From assembly GCA_902624045.1 (NCBI GenBank), contig CACNVX010000010.1, positions 1 to 41,939 of the forward strand: a stretch of 41,939 bases of DNA, given 5' to 3'. Under the pieces are notes generated by a model that was not told where the DNA came from, searched no databases, and worked only from the letters and a program-made list of their open reading frames with translations. The position numbers and the translations under genes were made by a program. This stretch comes from an uncultured Pelagibacteraceae bacterium. Lineage in GTDB: Bacteria; Pseudomonadota; Alphaproteobacteria; Pelagibacterales; Pelagibacteraceae. Below, one piece after another: positions 28,681-37,730 of this stretch; the first letter of the stretch is position 1, and each line of letters begins with the position of its first letter.

Positions 28681-29451
28681 ATGTTCATTAATAATTTTGA
28701 CCCAGTAGTCTTTGAAATATTTTCTTTAGAAATTAGATGGTACTCCCTAGCTTATGTATTTGGAATTTTATTGGGATGGTTAATTGCTAAAAAGTTATTT
28801 ATTCAAAACATTGAAATTAAAAATAAATTTGATGATTATTTAACTTATTTAATCATAGGTATAATTATAGGAGGCAGGCTTGGTTATATTTTCATATATA
28901 ATTTTAGCTTTTATTTAAATAATCCTTTAGATATATTTAAAATTTGGCAAGGCGGAATGTCTTTCCATGGTGGTTTAATTGGAGTTATTTTTGCAAGTAT
29001 AATTTTTGCAAAAAAAAACAATCAAAACTCATTTTTATATATGGATATTGTCGCCTTGGTTGCTCCAATTGGAATATTTTTTGGCCGTATAGCAAACTTT
29101 ATAAATTCTGAGTTATATGGAACTATAGCTAATGTGCCTTGGGCAGTAACATTTATTCAGGTAGATAATCTTCCTAGACATCCCTCTCAATTATACGAAG
29201 CAATATTAGAAGGTTTGTTTCTATTTTTATTATTAATTTATTTTAGAAATAAATTTTCAAATAAACCTGGTGTAATTTCGGGATTATTTTTAATAATTTA
29301 CTCAATCTTCAGATTTATTGTTGAATTTTATAGAGTACCAGATGAACAACTAGGTTATATATTTTTAAACTTAACGATGGGGCAAATAGTAAGTTTAATA
29401 TTTATACTATCAGGGATAATTTTATTTTATTTAAAACATGAAACTCGCTAA
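28681..29451 (+). CDS. lgt: Phosphatidylglycerol--prolipoprotein diacylglyceryl transferase
   Basis: Lgt moves a diacylglyceryl group from phosphatidylglycerol to the lipobox cysteine of prolipoproteins. The 256-residue product has seven hydrophobic segments and the family motifs IRWYSLAYVFGILLGW, GGRLGYIFIYN, WQGGMSFHGGLIG, and the signature GRIANFINSELYGTIANVPWAV, followed by RHPSQLYEAILEGL. All essential residues known from the E. coli enzyme region (His in FHGG, Asn/Arg in GRIANFIN) are present. It starts an operon of seven plus-strand genes, overlapping the next by 14 bases. Lipoprotein processing therefore exists in this organism even though MlaA here lacks a lipobox. Confidence 0.95.
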   Translation: MFINNFDPVVFEIFSLEIRWYSLAYVFGILLGWLIAKKLFIQNIEIKNKFDDYLTYLIIGIIIGGRLGYIFIYNFSFYLNNPLDIFKIWQGGMSFHGGLIGVIFASIIFAKKNNQNSFLYMDIVALVAPIGIFFGRIANFINSELYGTIANVPWAVTFIQVDNLPRHPSQLYEAILEGLFLFLLLIYFRNKFSNKPGVISGLFLIIYSIFRFIVEFYRVPDEQLGYIFLNLTMGQIVSLIFILSGIILFYLKHETR

Positions 29452-30484
29452 AACAAATAATTTACCATTGGATCAATTTATAAATTTAGCTCTTTACGAT
29501 AAGGATAAAGGTTATTACATGAAAAAAAGTCCTTTTGGTAAAGATGGAGACTTTATAACTGCTCCTAATATTACAAGATTATTTTCAGAAATAATTGCAA
29601 TTTGGACAATTACCTTTTGGAAAAGTATAGGCTCTCCAAAAAAATTTAATTTATTAGAATTGGGTGCTGGAAATGGTGAAATGATGAAAGTGATATATGA
29701 GACTCTTATGAATTTTCCTGAGTGTTACAATTGCTGCAATTTTATAATTCATGAAAAAAGTGATTTTTTAATAAATGAACAAAAAAAAAATCTAAATTCT
29801 GAAAAGTTTTCATGGTTAAAAAATATACAAGAAATAAATCCAAACCCTACAATTTTTTTAGCTAATGAATTCTTTGATGCTATTCCAATCAAACAATTTT
29901 TTAAAAAAAAAGGTGGTTGGTTTGAAAGATTTGTGAATTTAAATAATCCAAAAAAAGCTAAGTTTAATGAAGAAAAAATTGATATAGAAAAAATTGAAGA
30001 ACATTTAAATTTTAAAATATCGAAGGATCAAAACGTTATAGAATATTCGCCAGAAACATTTAAATATTTAAGGAAGATTTGTAATTTAATACAAAAAAAT
30101 GATGGAGGAATGTTAATTATTGATTATGGTTATGCAGATAGCAAAATGTATGAAACTCTTCAGGCGGTAAATAATCACAAATATTCAAATATTTTAGAAA
30201 ATATTGGAAACTCTGATATTACTTACAATATAAACTTTCATTTATTTGAGAAGTTTATAAATCAGTTTGAAGATGTTAATTCAATTTTTACAAATCAAAA
30301 AAAGTTTTTAACCAGCATGGGTATTCTTCAAAGAGCAGAAATAATCAGTAAAAATACGATATTTTCAAAAAAAACAGATTTATTTTATAGGGTAAGACGC
30401 TTGATCGACGAAAAACAAATGGGTGAATTGTTCAAAGTCATGCTTATAAAAAATAAGAAAAATAATTTTAGAACCGGTTTTTAA
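29438..30484 (+). CDS. MidA/NDUFAF7-like SAM-dependent methyltransferase
   Basis: The 348-residue product belongs to the DUF185 family, whose mitochondrial member NDUFAF7 (MidA) methylates an arginine of the complex I subunit NDUFS2. Family features are LPLDQFINLALYDKDKGYYMKKSPFGKDGDFITAPNITRLFSEIIAIW at the N-terminus, the SAM loop LLELGAGNGEMMKVI, FLANEFFDAIPIKQF and GGMLIIDYGYAD. All parts of the core are present. A role in complex I assembly is plausible in an aerobic alphaproteobacterium but is an inference from the eukaryotic homologue. It overlaps lgt by 14 bases and is followed two bases later by the YfiH-family gene, an order I recall from other alphaproteobacteria. Confidence 0.87.
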   Translation: MKLAKTNNLPLDQFINLALYDKDKGYYMKKSPFGKDGDFITAPNITRLFSEIIAIWTITFWKSIGSPKKFNLLELGAGNGEMMKVIYETLMNFPECYNCCNFIIHEKSDFLINEQKKNLNSEKFSWLKNIQEINPNPTIFLANEFFDAIPIKQFFKKKGGWFERFVNLNNPKKAKFNEEKIDIEKIEEHLNFKISKDQNVIEYSPETFKYLRKICNLIQKNDGGMLIIDYGYADSKMYETLQAVNNHKYSNILENIGNSDITYNINFHLFEKFINQFEDVNSIFTNQKKFLTSMGILQRAEIISKNTIFSKKTDLFYRVRRLIDEKQMGELFKVMLIKNKKNNFRTGF

Positions 30485-30486
30485 AA

Positions 30487-31245
30487 TTGATAAAATCAGA
30501 AAAATTATTAAAAATTAAAACGTTAAAGCATGGGTTTTTTAATAAAACTGGAGGTAGATCAAAAAAGATTTATAAAAGTTTAAACTGTGGTCCTGGTTCT
30601 AAAGACAATCCTGCAGATGTTAAAAAAAATTTACAAATAGTTAAAAATAAAATTAAAAGCACTGCTAAGGATATTTTTTTGCTCAACCAAATACATAGTA
30701 ATAAGTTTGTTTATATTAATGAAAAAAATAAATTTAAATCCAAACCAAAAGCTGACGCAATAATTACAAACCAAAAAAATACTCCAATTGGTATTTTAAC
30801 AGCTGATTGTGTGCCTATTTTAATCTGTGATGAGAGAAAAAAATTAGTTGCAGCAATTCATGCAGGATGGAAAGGTGCATATAAAAATATAATTGATAGG
30901 GTAATTAGATTTATGATCAAAAAAGGCTCCAATCCTAGAAATATCACTGCAGCTATCGGACCTGCTATCTCAGCTAAGAATTATGAAGTCAAAGAAGATT
31001 TTAAAAGAAAATTTATTAAAAAAGATAAACAAAATAATAAATTTTTTAAAATAAAGTACAAAAAGCTTTATTTTGATTTGCCTAATTATGTAAAATCTTG
31101 TCTTTTAAAAAATAAAATAAAAAATATTGATTCCATAAATATTGATACATTTGATATTAATAATAATTTTTTTAGCGCAAGAAGAGCTTTAGGACAAAAA
31201 CAGTATGATTATGGTAGAAATATTTCAATAATTATGCTTAATTAG
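30487..31245 (+). CDS. pgeF: YfiH/LACC1 family purine nucleoside phosphorylase-like enzyme
   Basis: The 252-residue product belongs to the DUF152 family (YfiH, PgeF, human LACC1), for which adenosine/purine nucleoside phosphorylase activity and, in E. coli, removal of wrongly built peptidoglycan precursors have been reported. Metal/active-site residues are visible as H70 in LNQIHSNK, C108 in [12 protein letters not shown] and H125 in [12 protein letters not shown]; the C-terminal [21 protein letters not shown] motif completes the family. The start is TTG at 30487, two bases after the methyltransferase gene; it gives the expected [10 protein letters not shown] opening. The older name laccase is not supported by the sequence. 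Confidence 0.87.
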   Translation: MIKSEKLLKIKTLKHGFFNKTGGRSKKIYKSLNCGPGSKDNPADVKKNLQIVKNKIKSTAKDIFLLNQIHSNKFVYINEKNKFKSKPKADAIITNQKNTPIGILTADCVPILICDERKKLVAAIHAGWKGAYKNIIDRVIRFMIKKGSNPRNITAAIGPAISAKNYEVKEDFKRKFIKKDKQNNKFFKIKYKKLYFDLPNYVKSCLLKNKIKNIDSINIDTFDINNNFFSARRALGQKQYDYGRNISIIMLN

Positions 31246-31255
31246 GTTTTTTTTA

Positions 31256-32188
31256 ATGAAATTATTATCCGGAAATAGCAATAAACCGTTAAGCAAGAAT
31301 ATCGCTAAATATCTAAAATCTAAATTAGTTAACTCCAGCATTAGAAATTTTTCTGATGGAGAAATCTATGTAGAAATTAATGAAAATATTAGAGGGAATA
31401 GTATTTTTTTAATTCAATCTATTTCATCTCCTGCGAATGATAACTTAATGGAACTACTTTTGTGTATAGATGCACTTAAAAGATCGTCAGCAAAAAATAT
31501 TACTGCTGTTATCCCTTACTTTGGTTATGCTAGACAAGATAGAAAGGTTGCACCAAGAACATCAATATCAGCTAAGCTTGTTTCAAATCTTATCACTAAA
31601 GCAGGGGCAGATAGAGTCGTTACTGTTGATTTGCATGCAGGTCAAATTCAAGGTTTTTTTGATATTCCAGTTGACAACTTATTTGCAACACCTATTTTTG
31701 CAAGACACGCAAAAAAAAAGATAAAAAGTAAAAATATAATTTGTGTAGCTCCAGACGTAGGTGGCACCGAGAGAGCTAGAGCACTAGGAAAAATTTTAAA
31801 TGTTGGATTGGCTATTGTAGATAAAAGAAGACCAAAGCCAGGTCAATCTCAAGTAATGAATATTATTGGAGATGTAAAAGGAAAAACTTGTATCATTGTT
31901 GATGATATAATCGATTCAGGTGGTACGATTGTAAATGCAGCAAAAGCTCTTAAAGATCGGGGTGCAAAAGAAGTTTATGTTTATATAACACATGGTGTGC
32001 TTAGTGGTGAGGCAGTAAAAAAAATAAAAAATTCTGTAATTAAAAATCTAGTAATAACTGACACAATAGACAATATGAACAGAATTAAGGGTGCTAAAAA
32101 CATTGAGGTTCTGTCAATTTCCAGCCTTATGGGTGAAGCAATTAAAAGAATATCTAATTCAACTTCAGTATCAGATTTATTTAAATAA
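31256..32188 (+). CDS. prs: Ribose-phosphate pyrophosphokinase (PRPP synthetase)
   Basis: Prs makes phosphoribosyl pyrophosphate from ribose 5-phosphate and ATP for purine, pyrimidine, histidine, tryptophan and NAD synthesis. The 310-residue class I enzyme shows [16 protein letters not shown], the ATP loop [11 protein letters not shown], the cation-binding segment [19 protein letters not shown], the flexible loop VDKRRP, and the PRPP-binding motif [17 protein letters not shown]. Length and order are standard. It follows the YfiH-family gene by 10 bases and precedes rplY by 45 bases. The 45-base spacer contains a repeated CTTGAG but nothing I can call a regulator site. Confidence 0.96.
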   Translation: MKLLSGNSNKPLSKNIAKYLKSKLVNSSIRNFSDGEIYVEINENIRGNSIFLIQSISSPANDNLMELLLCIDALKRSSAKNITAVIPYFGYARQDRKVAPRTSISAKLVSNLITKAGADRVVTVDLHAGQIQGFFDIPVDNLFATPIFARHAKKKIKSKNIICVAPDVGGTERARALGKILNVGLAIVDKRRPKPGQSQVMNIIGDVKGKTCIIVDDIIDSGGTIVNAAKALKDRGAKEVYVYITHGVLSGEAVKKIKNSVIKNLVITDTIDNMNRIKGAKNIEVLSISSLMGEAIKRISNSTSVSDLFK

Positions 32189-32233
32189 ATACCTTGAGTT
32201 ATTAAAGAACTTGAGCTAAAAACCTTTGTTTTT

Positions 32234-32950
32234 ATGAATTCATTAGAAGCTAATATCAGAAATAATAAGACTAAGGGTGAACTAAATGTACTTAGGAACA
32301 GTGGTGATGTGCCGGCAATAATTTATGGCGGTGAGGCCCAAAATGAAAAAATTACTATATCAAAAAAAACTCTTAAATCACTCATTGAGAATGAAAATTT
32401 TTTATCAAGTATAATTTCTTTAAATATTGATGGTAAAACTCAAAAAGTTCTTCCTAGAGAAATAAAATATGACATTATTTCAGACGAACCATTACATGTA
32501 GACTTTTTAAGAATTGTTGCAGGAGTTAAAGTTAGAATAGAAGTACCAGTGAAATTCTTAAATCATGATAAATCTCCTGGATTAAAAAGGGGTGGAGTTT
32601 TGAACATAGTAAGAAGAAAAGTTGAACTAAAATGTCCAAGTGAGAAAATTCCTGAAAACCTCGTTATAGATCTTGACGGTGTTGATATCGGCGAAAGTTT
32701 TAAGATTTCTTCAATAAATCTTGATACTGATGTTACTCCAACTATTCAAGGAAGAGATTTTGTAATTGCAACACTAGCAGCTCCAACAGTTATGAAAGAA
32801 CCTGAAAAGCCTGCAGATGCTGAAGGATCTGAAGGTGAAGAGAGTGCAGATGGAGCAGAAGCAGTTGCAGCAGAAGGTGTTGATAAACCAGCTGCTGATG
32901 GTGATAAAAAAGAAGGTGAAGATAAAAAACCTGCTGAAGATAAAAAATAA
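32234..32950 (+). CDS. rplY: Ribosomal protein bL25, CTC-type, with acidic/lysine tail
   Basis: bL25 binds 5S rRNA in the large ribosomal subunit. The 238-residue product has the N-terminal 5S-binding domain (about 1-90, NSGDVPAIIYGG, HVDFLRI) and the second beta domain of the long CTC/TL5 form (KVRIEVPVKFLN, GGVLNIVRRKVELKCPSEKIPENLVIDL, GESFKISSINL). From about residue 190 a low-complexity tail of Glu, Ala, Lys, Asp and Gly follows, mostly acidic and ending EDKKPAEDKK, likely unstructured. Such tails are common in alphaproteobacterial bL25. The gene lies before pth, the frequent rplY-pth-ychF order, here complete. Confidence 0.95.
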   Translation: MNSLEANIRNNKTKGELNVLRNSGDVPAIIYGGEAQNEKITISKKTLKSLIENENFLSSIISLNIDGKTQKVLPREIKYDIISDEPLHVDFLRIVAGVKVRIEVPVKFLNHDKSPGLKRGGVLNIVRRKVELKCPSEKIPENLVIDLDGVDIGESFKISSINLDTDVTPTIQGRDFVIATLAAPTVMKEPEKPADAEGSEGEESADGAEAVAAEGVDKPAADGDKKEGEDKKPAEDKK

Positions 32951-32991
32951 GTTATTTAATTTTGAATTTCATTCTCCAAAACTAATATTTT

Positions 32992-33552
32992 ATGCTTTTA
33001 TTTGTAGGACTAGGAAATCCAACGCCAGACAGTGAAAACAACAGGCACAATATTGGATTTAAAGTCATAGATGTAATAAATAAAAAATTTGGACTTTCAA
33101 AACAAAAACCAAAATTCAAAGGACTTCTTACAACTGGAAATGTTGCAGACAAAAAAGTTTATGCGATCAAACCTTTAACATTTATGAATAATTCTGGAAT
33201 ATGTATTAGAGAATTAATTGAATATTTTAAGATAGATCCAGAAAATGTTATTGTTTTTCACGATGATTTAGATGTTGAATTTGGAAAGATAAAAGCAAAA
33301 TTTGGCGGATCGAGTGCAGGCCATAATGGTGTTGCATCTATAGATAAGTTTATAGGTAAAGATTATTCAAGAGTAAGGATTGGAATTGGAAAACCAAAAG
33401 ATAATATGGAAGTGAGTGACTTTGTTCTTCAAAATTTTGATGAAGACGAGATGATTGGATTAGAAAAAATCACTAATAATATTACAGATTCTATTTCAAT
33501 ACTTATCAATAAAAAATTGGATTTATTTTCTAGCACTGTAAATAATAAATAA
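32992..33552 (+). CDS. pth: Peptidyl-tRNA hydrolase
   Basis: Pth frees tRNA from peptidyl-tRNAs that drop off the ribosome. The 186-residue product has the family opening LFVGLGNPTPDSENNRHNIGF with N10 and the catalytic His (H19), then KPLTFMNNSG, VIVFHDDLDVEFGKIKAKFGGSSAGHNGVASI with the catalytic Asp, and the C-terminal YSRVRIGIGKPKDNMEVSDFVLQNF. The length is normal. Its stop codon and the start of ychF share a base in TAATG, so the two are coupled. Confidence 0.96.
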   Translation: MLLFVGLGNPTPDSENNRHNIGFKVIDVINKKFGLSKQKPKFKGLLTTGNVADKKVYAIKPLTFMNNSGICIRELIEYFKIDPENVIVFHDDLDVEFGKIKAKFGGSSAGHNGVASIDKFIGKDYSRVRIGIGKPKDNMEVSDFVLQNFDEDEMIGLEKITNNITDSISILINKKLDLFSSTVNNK

Positions 33553-34625
33553 TGAGTTTTAAATGTGGAATTGTTGGTTTACCTAATGTGGGTAAATCTA
33601 CTCTCTTCAATGCTCTTACAAACTCAAGCAAAGCTCAAGCTGCAAATTTTCCATTTTGTACGATAGATCCCAATGTGGGAGTAGTTCCTGTTCCAGATGA
33701 AAGATTGAGTAAATTATCAGAAGTTTCAAAATCAAAAAAAACAATAAATACAACTATTTCATTTGTAGATATAGCTGGTCTTGTGAAAGGTGCATCTAAG
33801 GGTGAAGGATTGGGCAATAAATTTCTGTCCCACATAAGAGAAGTTGATGCAGTTATTCATATGATTAGATGCTTTGACTCAGACGATATTCAAAATGTTA
33901 ATCCTGATGTCAACCCGATAAGAGATCTTGAAATCATTGAAACTGAGATGATGCTGGCTGACCTAGAGTCAATTCAAAAAAGACTTGAAAAAAATAATAA
34001 GAAAAATGTAGATGAAAATCAGCTAAAGATTTTAGAGATTGCATTAGACTGCATTAATAATGATAAAGATATATCAATATTAAATTCTCAATTCGACACA
34101 AAACAACTTAATCAAAGTGGTCTTTTATCAATAAAACCAAAGATTTTTGTTTGTAATGTAGATGAGCAAAGCGTGCAGAATGGAAATAAATATACTAAAA
34201 ACTTTATTCAAAAATTTAGAAAAGATAACACTCTAATTATTTCTGCAGACATAGAAAACCAAATAAATGAATTGGCAGAGGAAGAAAAAAAAAATTATAT
34301 GGATATGATTGGTTTAAAAGATACAGGTCTTAGTATGTTAATTCAAAAAGGCTATAAAATATTGGAACTTGATACGTATTTTACCTCTGGGCCTGAAGAA
34401 ACAAGAGCCTGGACTATACAAAAAAATTGTACTGCTCCTAAAGCTGCAGGAGAAATTCATACAGATTTTGAAAAAGGTTTCATTAGAGCTGAAACCATAT
34501 CATATGAAGATTTCATTACTTATAATGGATGGGCTGCTTCAAAAGAGAATGGTAAAATGAGGTTGGAGGGAAAAGATTATATTGTAAAAGATGGAGATGT
34601 TTTAAACTTCAGATTCAACACGTGA
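33552..34625 (+). CDS. ychF: Ribosome-binding ATPase YchF (OLA1 family)
   Basis: YchF is an Obg-related P-loop protein that binds the 70S ribosome and hydrolyses ATP rather than GTP. The 357-residue product has the G1 motif GLPNVGKSTLFNAL, the segment FPFCTIDPNVGVVPVPD, the G3 region VDIAGLVKGASKGEGLGNKFLSHIREVDAVIHMIRCF, a coiled-coil insert, and a C-terminal TGS domain (AWTIQKNCTAPKAAGEIHTDFEKGFIRAE). The G4 motif is altered (VCNVDE in place of NKxD), as is usual for the ATP-binding YchF/OLA1 subfamily. The last 24 bases overlap petC on the other strand. Confidence 0.96.
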   Translation: MSFKCGIVGLPNVGKSTLFNALTNSSKAQAANFPFCTIDPNVGVVPVPDERLSKLSEVSKSKKTINTTISFVDIAGLVKGASKGEGLGNKFLSHIREVDAVIHMIRCFDSDDIQNVNPDVNPIRDLEIIETEMMLADLESIQKRLEKNNKKNVDENQLKILEIALDCINNDKDISILNSQFDTKQLNQSGLLSIKPKIFVCNVDEQSVQNGNKYTKNFIQKFRKDNTLIISADIENQINELAEEEKKNYMDMIGLKDTGLSMLIQKGYKILELDTYFTSGPEETRAWTIQKNCTAPKAAGEIHTDFEKGFIRAETISYEDFITYNGWAASKENGKMRLEGKDYIVKDGDVLNFRFNT

Positions 34626-35381
34626 CCAGATCTTTTTCATGCTGAAGTAAACTAAAGTAGTTAGAATTATTAAATAAATAATTGCCTTAAAACCCATTCT
34701 ATGCCTAGCCTCTAAGTGAGGTTCAGCTGCCCACATTAAAAAAGTAGTAACATCTTTTGACATCTGTTCAACACTAGCCGTTGTTCCATCGCGGTATTCT
34801 ATTATTCCATCTGAAAGAGGTGCTGACATTTTAATTTTATTACCGTACATATATTTATTATAATGAACACCTTCATCTAAAATCATACCAGCTGGTGCTG
34901 TTTCATATCCCTGTAATAGAGAGTAAATATAGTCTACTCCGCCACCTCTAGCCTTAACCAAAACAGACATATCTGGAGGATATGCACCACCATTTGCAGC
35001 TTGAGCAGCCTTTTCATTTTCATAAGGCATGACAAATTTATCTGATAATTTTGCAGGTCTAGTAAACATTTCCCCATCTGCATTAGGTCCATCTACGACT
35101 TCAAATGAGGCAGCAATCGCTTTAGCCTGTTCAACTGAAAACTCAGGACCACCCTTCTCTGATAAGTTTCTATAGCTAAGGTATTTCATGGAATGACAAG
35201 CCGCACATACCTCGGTATAAACTTGGTAACCTCTTTGAAGAGAACCTCTATCAAATTTTCCGAAAAGGCCTTTAAAACTCCAGTCTGTCTTTAAATAATC
35301 GACTTTATCTGCAGCTATTGAGTGAGAAAATATACAGAGAATAAAACCTAAAATTGAACAAAATTTTATAAAAGTTTTCAC
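34602..35381 (-). CDS. petC: Cytochrome c1 of the bc1 complex
   Basis: Cytochrome c1 carries electrons from the Rieske protein to soluble or membrane cytochrome c. The 259-residue product has a signal peptide (about 1-23, ending SIAA), the haem c motif C59-A-A-C62-H63 in TEVCAACHSMKYLSYRN, the axial-Met region KMSAPLSDGIIEY, and one C-terminal membrane anchor (FKAIIYLIILTTLVYFSM). It is the last gene of petABC, two bases behind petB, and its 3' end overlaps ychF by 24 bases. It is a separate gene, not fused to cytochrome b as in some rhizobia. Confidence 0.96.
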   Translation of the reverse strand: MKTFIKFCSILGFILCIFSHSIAADKVDYLKTDWSFKGLFGKFDRGSLQRGYQVYTEVCAACHSMKYLSYRNLSEKGGPEFSVEQAKAIAASFEVVDGPNADGEMFTRPAKLSDKFVMPYENEKAAQAANGGAYPPDMSVLVKARGGGVDYIYSLLQGYETAPAGMILDEGVHYNKYMYGNKIKMSAPLSDGIIEYRDGTTASVEQMSKDVTTFLMWAAEPHLEARHRMGFKAIIYLIILTTLVYFSMKKIWSRVESEV

Positions 35382-35382
35382 T

Positions 35383-36645
35383 TTATTCTATTTTACTTTC
35401 CTTTTGTTTTGCCATAGCAAGATTTGGGTTCCCTCCCAAAACTGGTTCAGTAATACTTAGTGGAATTGGTATAGTTTTTTCTTTAAAACCTAAAACAGGT
35501 AATATCACTAAAAAATGTAGAAAATAATAAGCAGTAGCAACTCTTGCTATTAATAAATAAAGTCCTTCTGCTGGCATTGCACCTACATAACCTAAGATTA
35601 AAACATCAGCTACTAGGATCCAATAAAATTGTCTGTACAGTGGTCTGAATACAGCGGATCTTATTTTAGATGTATCTAACCAAGGTAAAACCGCTAAAAT
35701 TAATATTGCTGACAACATTGCAACGACACCTAATAACTTATCTGGAACAGATCTTAAAATTGCATAAAAAGGTAATAGATACCATTCAGGTACGATATGA
35801 GCGGGTGTTACCATTGGATTGGCTTCTATGTAATTGTCTGCGTGGCCTAAAATGTTTGGTGAATAGAAAACAAAGAAAGCAAATACTATCATAAACATTA
35901 ATAAAGCAAAACCATCTTTAATGACTATATATGGATGGAACGGTACCGTATCTTTTGAAGGTTTTTTAATATCTATACCAACCGGATTATTATTACCAGG
36001 AACATGTAAAGCCCAAATATGTAAAACAACTAAACCTAAAATTAGAAAAGGAATTAAATAATGTAAGGTAAAAAATCTTGTTAAAGTTGGATTATCAACT
36101 GAATATCCTCCCCACAACCAAGTCACAATCCCTTCACCTACAAGAGGAATAGCGCTGAATAAATTAGTTATAACTGTTGCACCCCAAAAGCTCATTTGTC
36201 CCCATGGTAGTACATATCCCATAAATGCAGCAGCCATCATTAATAAGTAAATAATTATACCAAGTATCCATATAATTTCTCTTGGTGATTTATAAGATCC
36301 ATAAAATAAAGATCTAAATATGTGAATATATACTGCTAAGAAAAACATTGATGCACCATTTGCATGAATATATCTAATTAACCAACCGTAATTAACATCA
36401 CGCATAATATGTTCAACACTCTCGAAGGCCATATCTGCATGAGCAATATAATGCATAGCTAAAGTTAACCCTGTTACTATTTGAGTGATTAAGCAAAAAG
36501 TTAAAATTCCTCCAAACGTCCACCAGTAGTTTAAATTTTTAGGTGTAGGATAATCAGTTAGATGGTTTGCAAGAGTTAAAAGTGGTAGACGATCATTAAA
36601 CCACTGCCCTACTTTTGATTTTGGTTTATATTCGTGTTCACTCAT
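35383..36645 (-). CDS. petB: Cytochrome b of the bc1 complex
   Basis: Cytochrome b holds the two b haems and both quinone sites of complex III. The 420-residue product has eight predicted membrane helices. The haem ligands are the classical pairs 14 residues apart: H94 and H108, H195 and H209. The Qo-site motif PEWY is present in [16 protein letters not shown], and [20 protein letters not shown] marks the cd helix region. Length and C-terminal helices are those of the full mitochondrial-type protein. It lies nine bases after the Rieske gene and two bases before cytochrome c1. Confidence 0.97.
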   Translation of the reverse strand: MSEHEYKPKSKVGQWFNDRLPLLTLANHLTDYPTPKNLNYWWTFGGILTFCLITQIVTGLTLAMHYIAHADMAFESVEHIMRDVNYGWLIRYIHANGASMFFLAVYIHIFRSLFYGSYKSPREIIWILGIIIYLLMMAAAFMGYVLPWGQMSFWGATVITNLFSAIPLVGEGIVTWLWGGYSVDNPTLTRFFTLHYLIPFLILGLVVLHIWALHVPGNNNPVGIDIKKPSKDTVPFHPYIVIKDGFALLMFMIVFAFFVFYSPNILGHADNYIEANPMVTPAHIVPEWYLLPFYAILRSVPDKLLGVVAMLSAILILAVLPWLDTSKIRSAVFRPLYRQFYWILVADVLILGYVGAMPAEGLYLLIARVATAYYFLHFLVILPVLGFKEKTIPIPLSITEPVLGGNPNLAMAKQKESKIE

Positions 36646-36653
36646 TTAATTTT

Positions 36654-37163
36654 CTATCCAATTTTAATAGTGTTAGCATTTACAAATTCGTATTTAGGTA
36701 TTTCCATATTCCAAGGTGCTGGTCCTTTTCTAATTCTTCCTGAGGTATCATAATGAGATCCATGACATGGACAGAACCATCCATTATAATCCCCTTTATC
36801 GTTTAAAGGTACACACCCTAGGTGAGTGCATACACCCAACATAACAAGCCATTCTGGATTTTTCGCTCTATCTTCGTCTTTCTCAGGATGAATTAAGTCC
36901 TCCATCTTAACAGATCGTGCTTCGTCTATTTCATCTTGGGTTCTTCTTCTAATAAAAACTGGTTTGCCTCTCCATAAAACTGTTATTGTATTTCCAGGGT
37001 TAACAGAACTTACATCAACTTCTGTACTAGCTAACGCTTTAACAGAAGCATCAGGATTCATTTGATCAATCATTGGCCACACAACTGCAGCAGCACCAAC
37101 AGCTCCTACTGCTGTAGTAGCAGTAAATAAAAAATCTCTTCTTTTTGTATTCTTTTCAGACAC
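36654..37163 (-). CDS. petA: Rieske iron-sulfur protein of the bc1 complex
   Basis: The Rieske subunit takes one electron from ubiquinol and swings to cytochrome c1. The 169-residue product starts with a twin-arginine signal/anchor ([25 protein letters not shown]), as usual for a protein folded around its cluster before export. The 2Fe-2S ligands are C112 and H114 in CTHLGC and C131 and H134 in CPCHGSHYD, with the disulfide cysteines C117 and C133. It opens the petABC operon. Upstream are 92 bases shared with the divergent trmL gene, containing two palindromes. Confidence 0.97.
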   Translation of the reverse strand: MSEKNTKRRDFLFTATTAVGAVGAAAVVWPMIDQMNPDASVKALASTEVDVSSVNPGNTITVLWRGKPVFIRRRTQDEIDEARSVKMEDLIHPEKDEDRAKNPEWLVMLGVCTHLGCVPLNDKGDYNGWFCPCHGSHYDTSGRIRKGPAPWNMEIPKYEFVNANTIKIG

Positions 37164-37209
37164 TTTTAGTAACTATAATTTCTATCTCTTTTTGGTTTAA
37201 AACAGTTAA

Positions 37210-37244
37210 TATATGAATTCATATAATATAAAATAATTATTTTA
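37210..37244. repeat. Two adjacent 16-bp perfect palindromes between petA and trmL
   Basis: TATATGAATTCATATA at 37210-37225 and TAAAATAATTATTTTA at 37229-37244 are both perfect palindromes, three bases apart, in the 92-base spacer between the divergent petABC operon and trmL-hemF-greA. The first overlaps a plus-strand TATAAT (37222-37227) suited to trmL. They may be operators for a dimeric regulator, or chance in an extremely AT-rich spacer. Confidence 0.4.
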
Positions 37245-37255
37245 CTACTGAAAGA

Positions 37256-37729
37256 ATGACACATAATTCAACAGTTTTAGTGCCAAAAATAGCTTTGTAT
37301 GAGCCTGATATTCCTCAGAATACTGCTGCAATTATTAGGACTTGTGCTTGTTTAGGTGCCAAATTAGAAATAATTGAACCATGTGGCTTTCTATTATCAG
37401 ACAAACGCTTTAAAAGAGTGGTTATGGACTATATGGACTATAGTCAAATAGAGTTTTATCAAAGTTCAGAAAAATTTTTTGAGACAAAAAAGAAACAGAG
37501 AATCATATTAATGACAACAAAAAGTTCAATAAACTATACGAATTTTAAATTTAAACCTGATGATACTATTTTATTTGGAAGAGAGAGTGCTGGAGTACCC
37601 GAAAAGGTTCATCAAATAATAAAAAATCGTTTAAAAATACCAATGATTAACCAAGTGAGATCTCTTAATATATCATCATCTGTTGCCATTGTTTTGGCAG
37701 AAAGTTTGCGTCAAATAGAATTAATATAA
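37256..37729 (+). CDS. trmL: tRNA (cytidine/uridine(34)-2'-O)-methyltransferase TrmL
   Basis: TrmL methylates the ribose of the wobble base in certain tRNA-Leu species. The 157-residue SPOUT-fold product is of the short SpoU type: PKIALYEPDIPQNTAAIIRTCACLGAKLEIIEPCGF at the N-terminus with the key Asn/Arg, DDTILFGRESAGVPEKVHQ, and the knot-forming C-terminal segment IPMINQVRSLNISSSVAIVLAESLRQIE. There is no extra RNA-binding domain, as expected for TrmL. It is followed one base later by hemF, and both probably form one transcript with greA. Confidence 0.92.
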   Translation: MTHNSTVLVPKIALYEPDIPQNTAAIIRTCACLGAKLEIIEPCGFLLSDKRFKRVVMDYMDYSQIEFYQSSEKFFETKKKQRIILMTTKSSINYTNFKFKPDDTILFGRESAGVPEKVHQIIKNRLKIPMINQVRSLNISSSVAIVLAESLRQIELI

Positions 37730-37730
37730 A

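Noticed and set aside
31470-31724. Plus-strand 84-codon frame inside prs
   Set aside because: It is an out-of-frame shadow of a conserved gene.
32189-32233. Repeated CTTGAG before rplY as an autogenous control site
   Set aside because: It is too short and without a fold or known bL25 leader motif.
32817-33035. Plus-strand 72-codon frame across the rplY tail and pth start
   Set aside because: It is a frame shadow of the low-complexity rplY tail; composition and position give no support.
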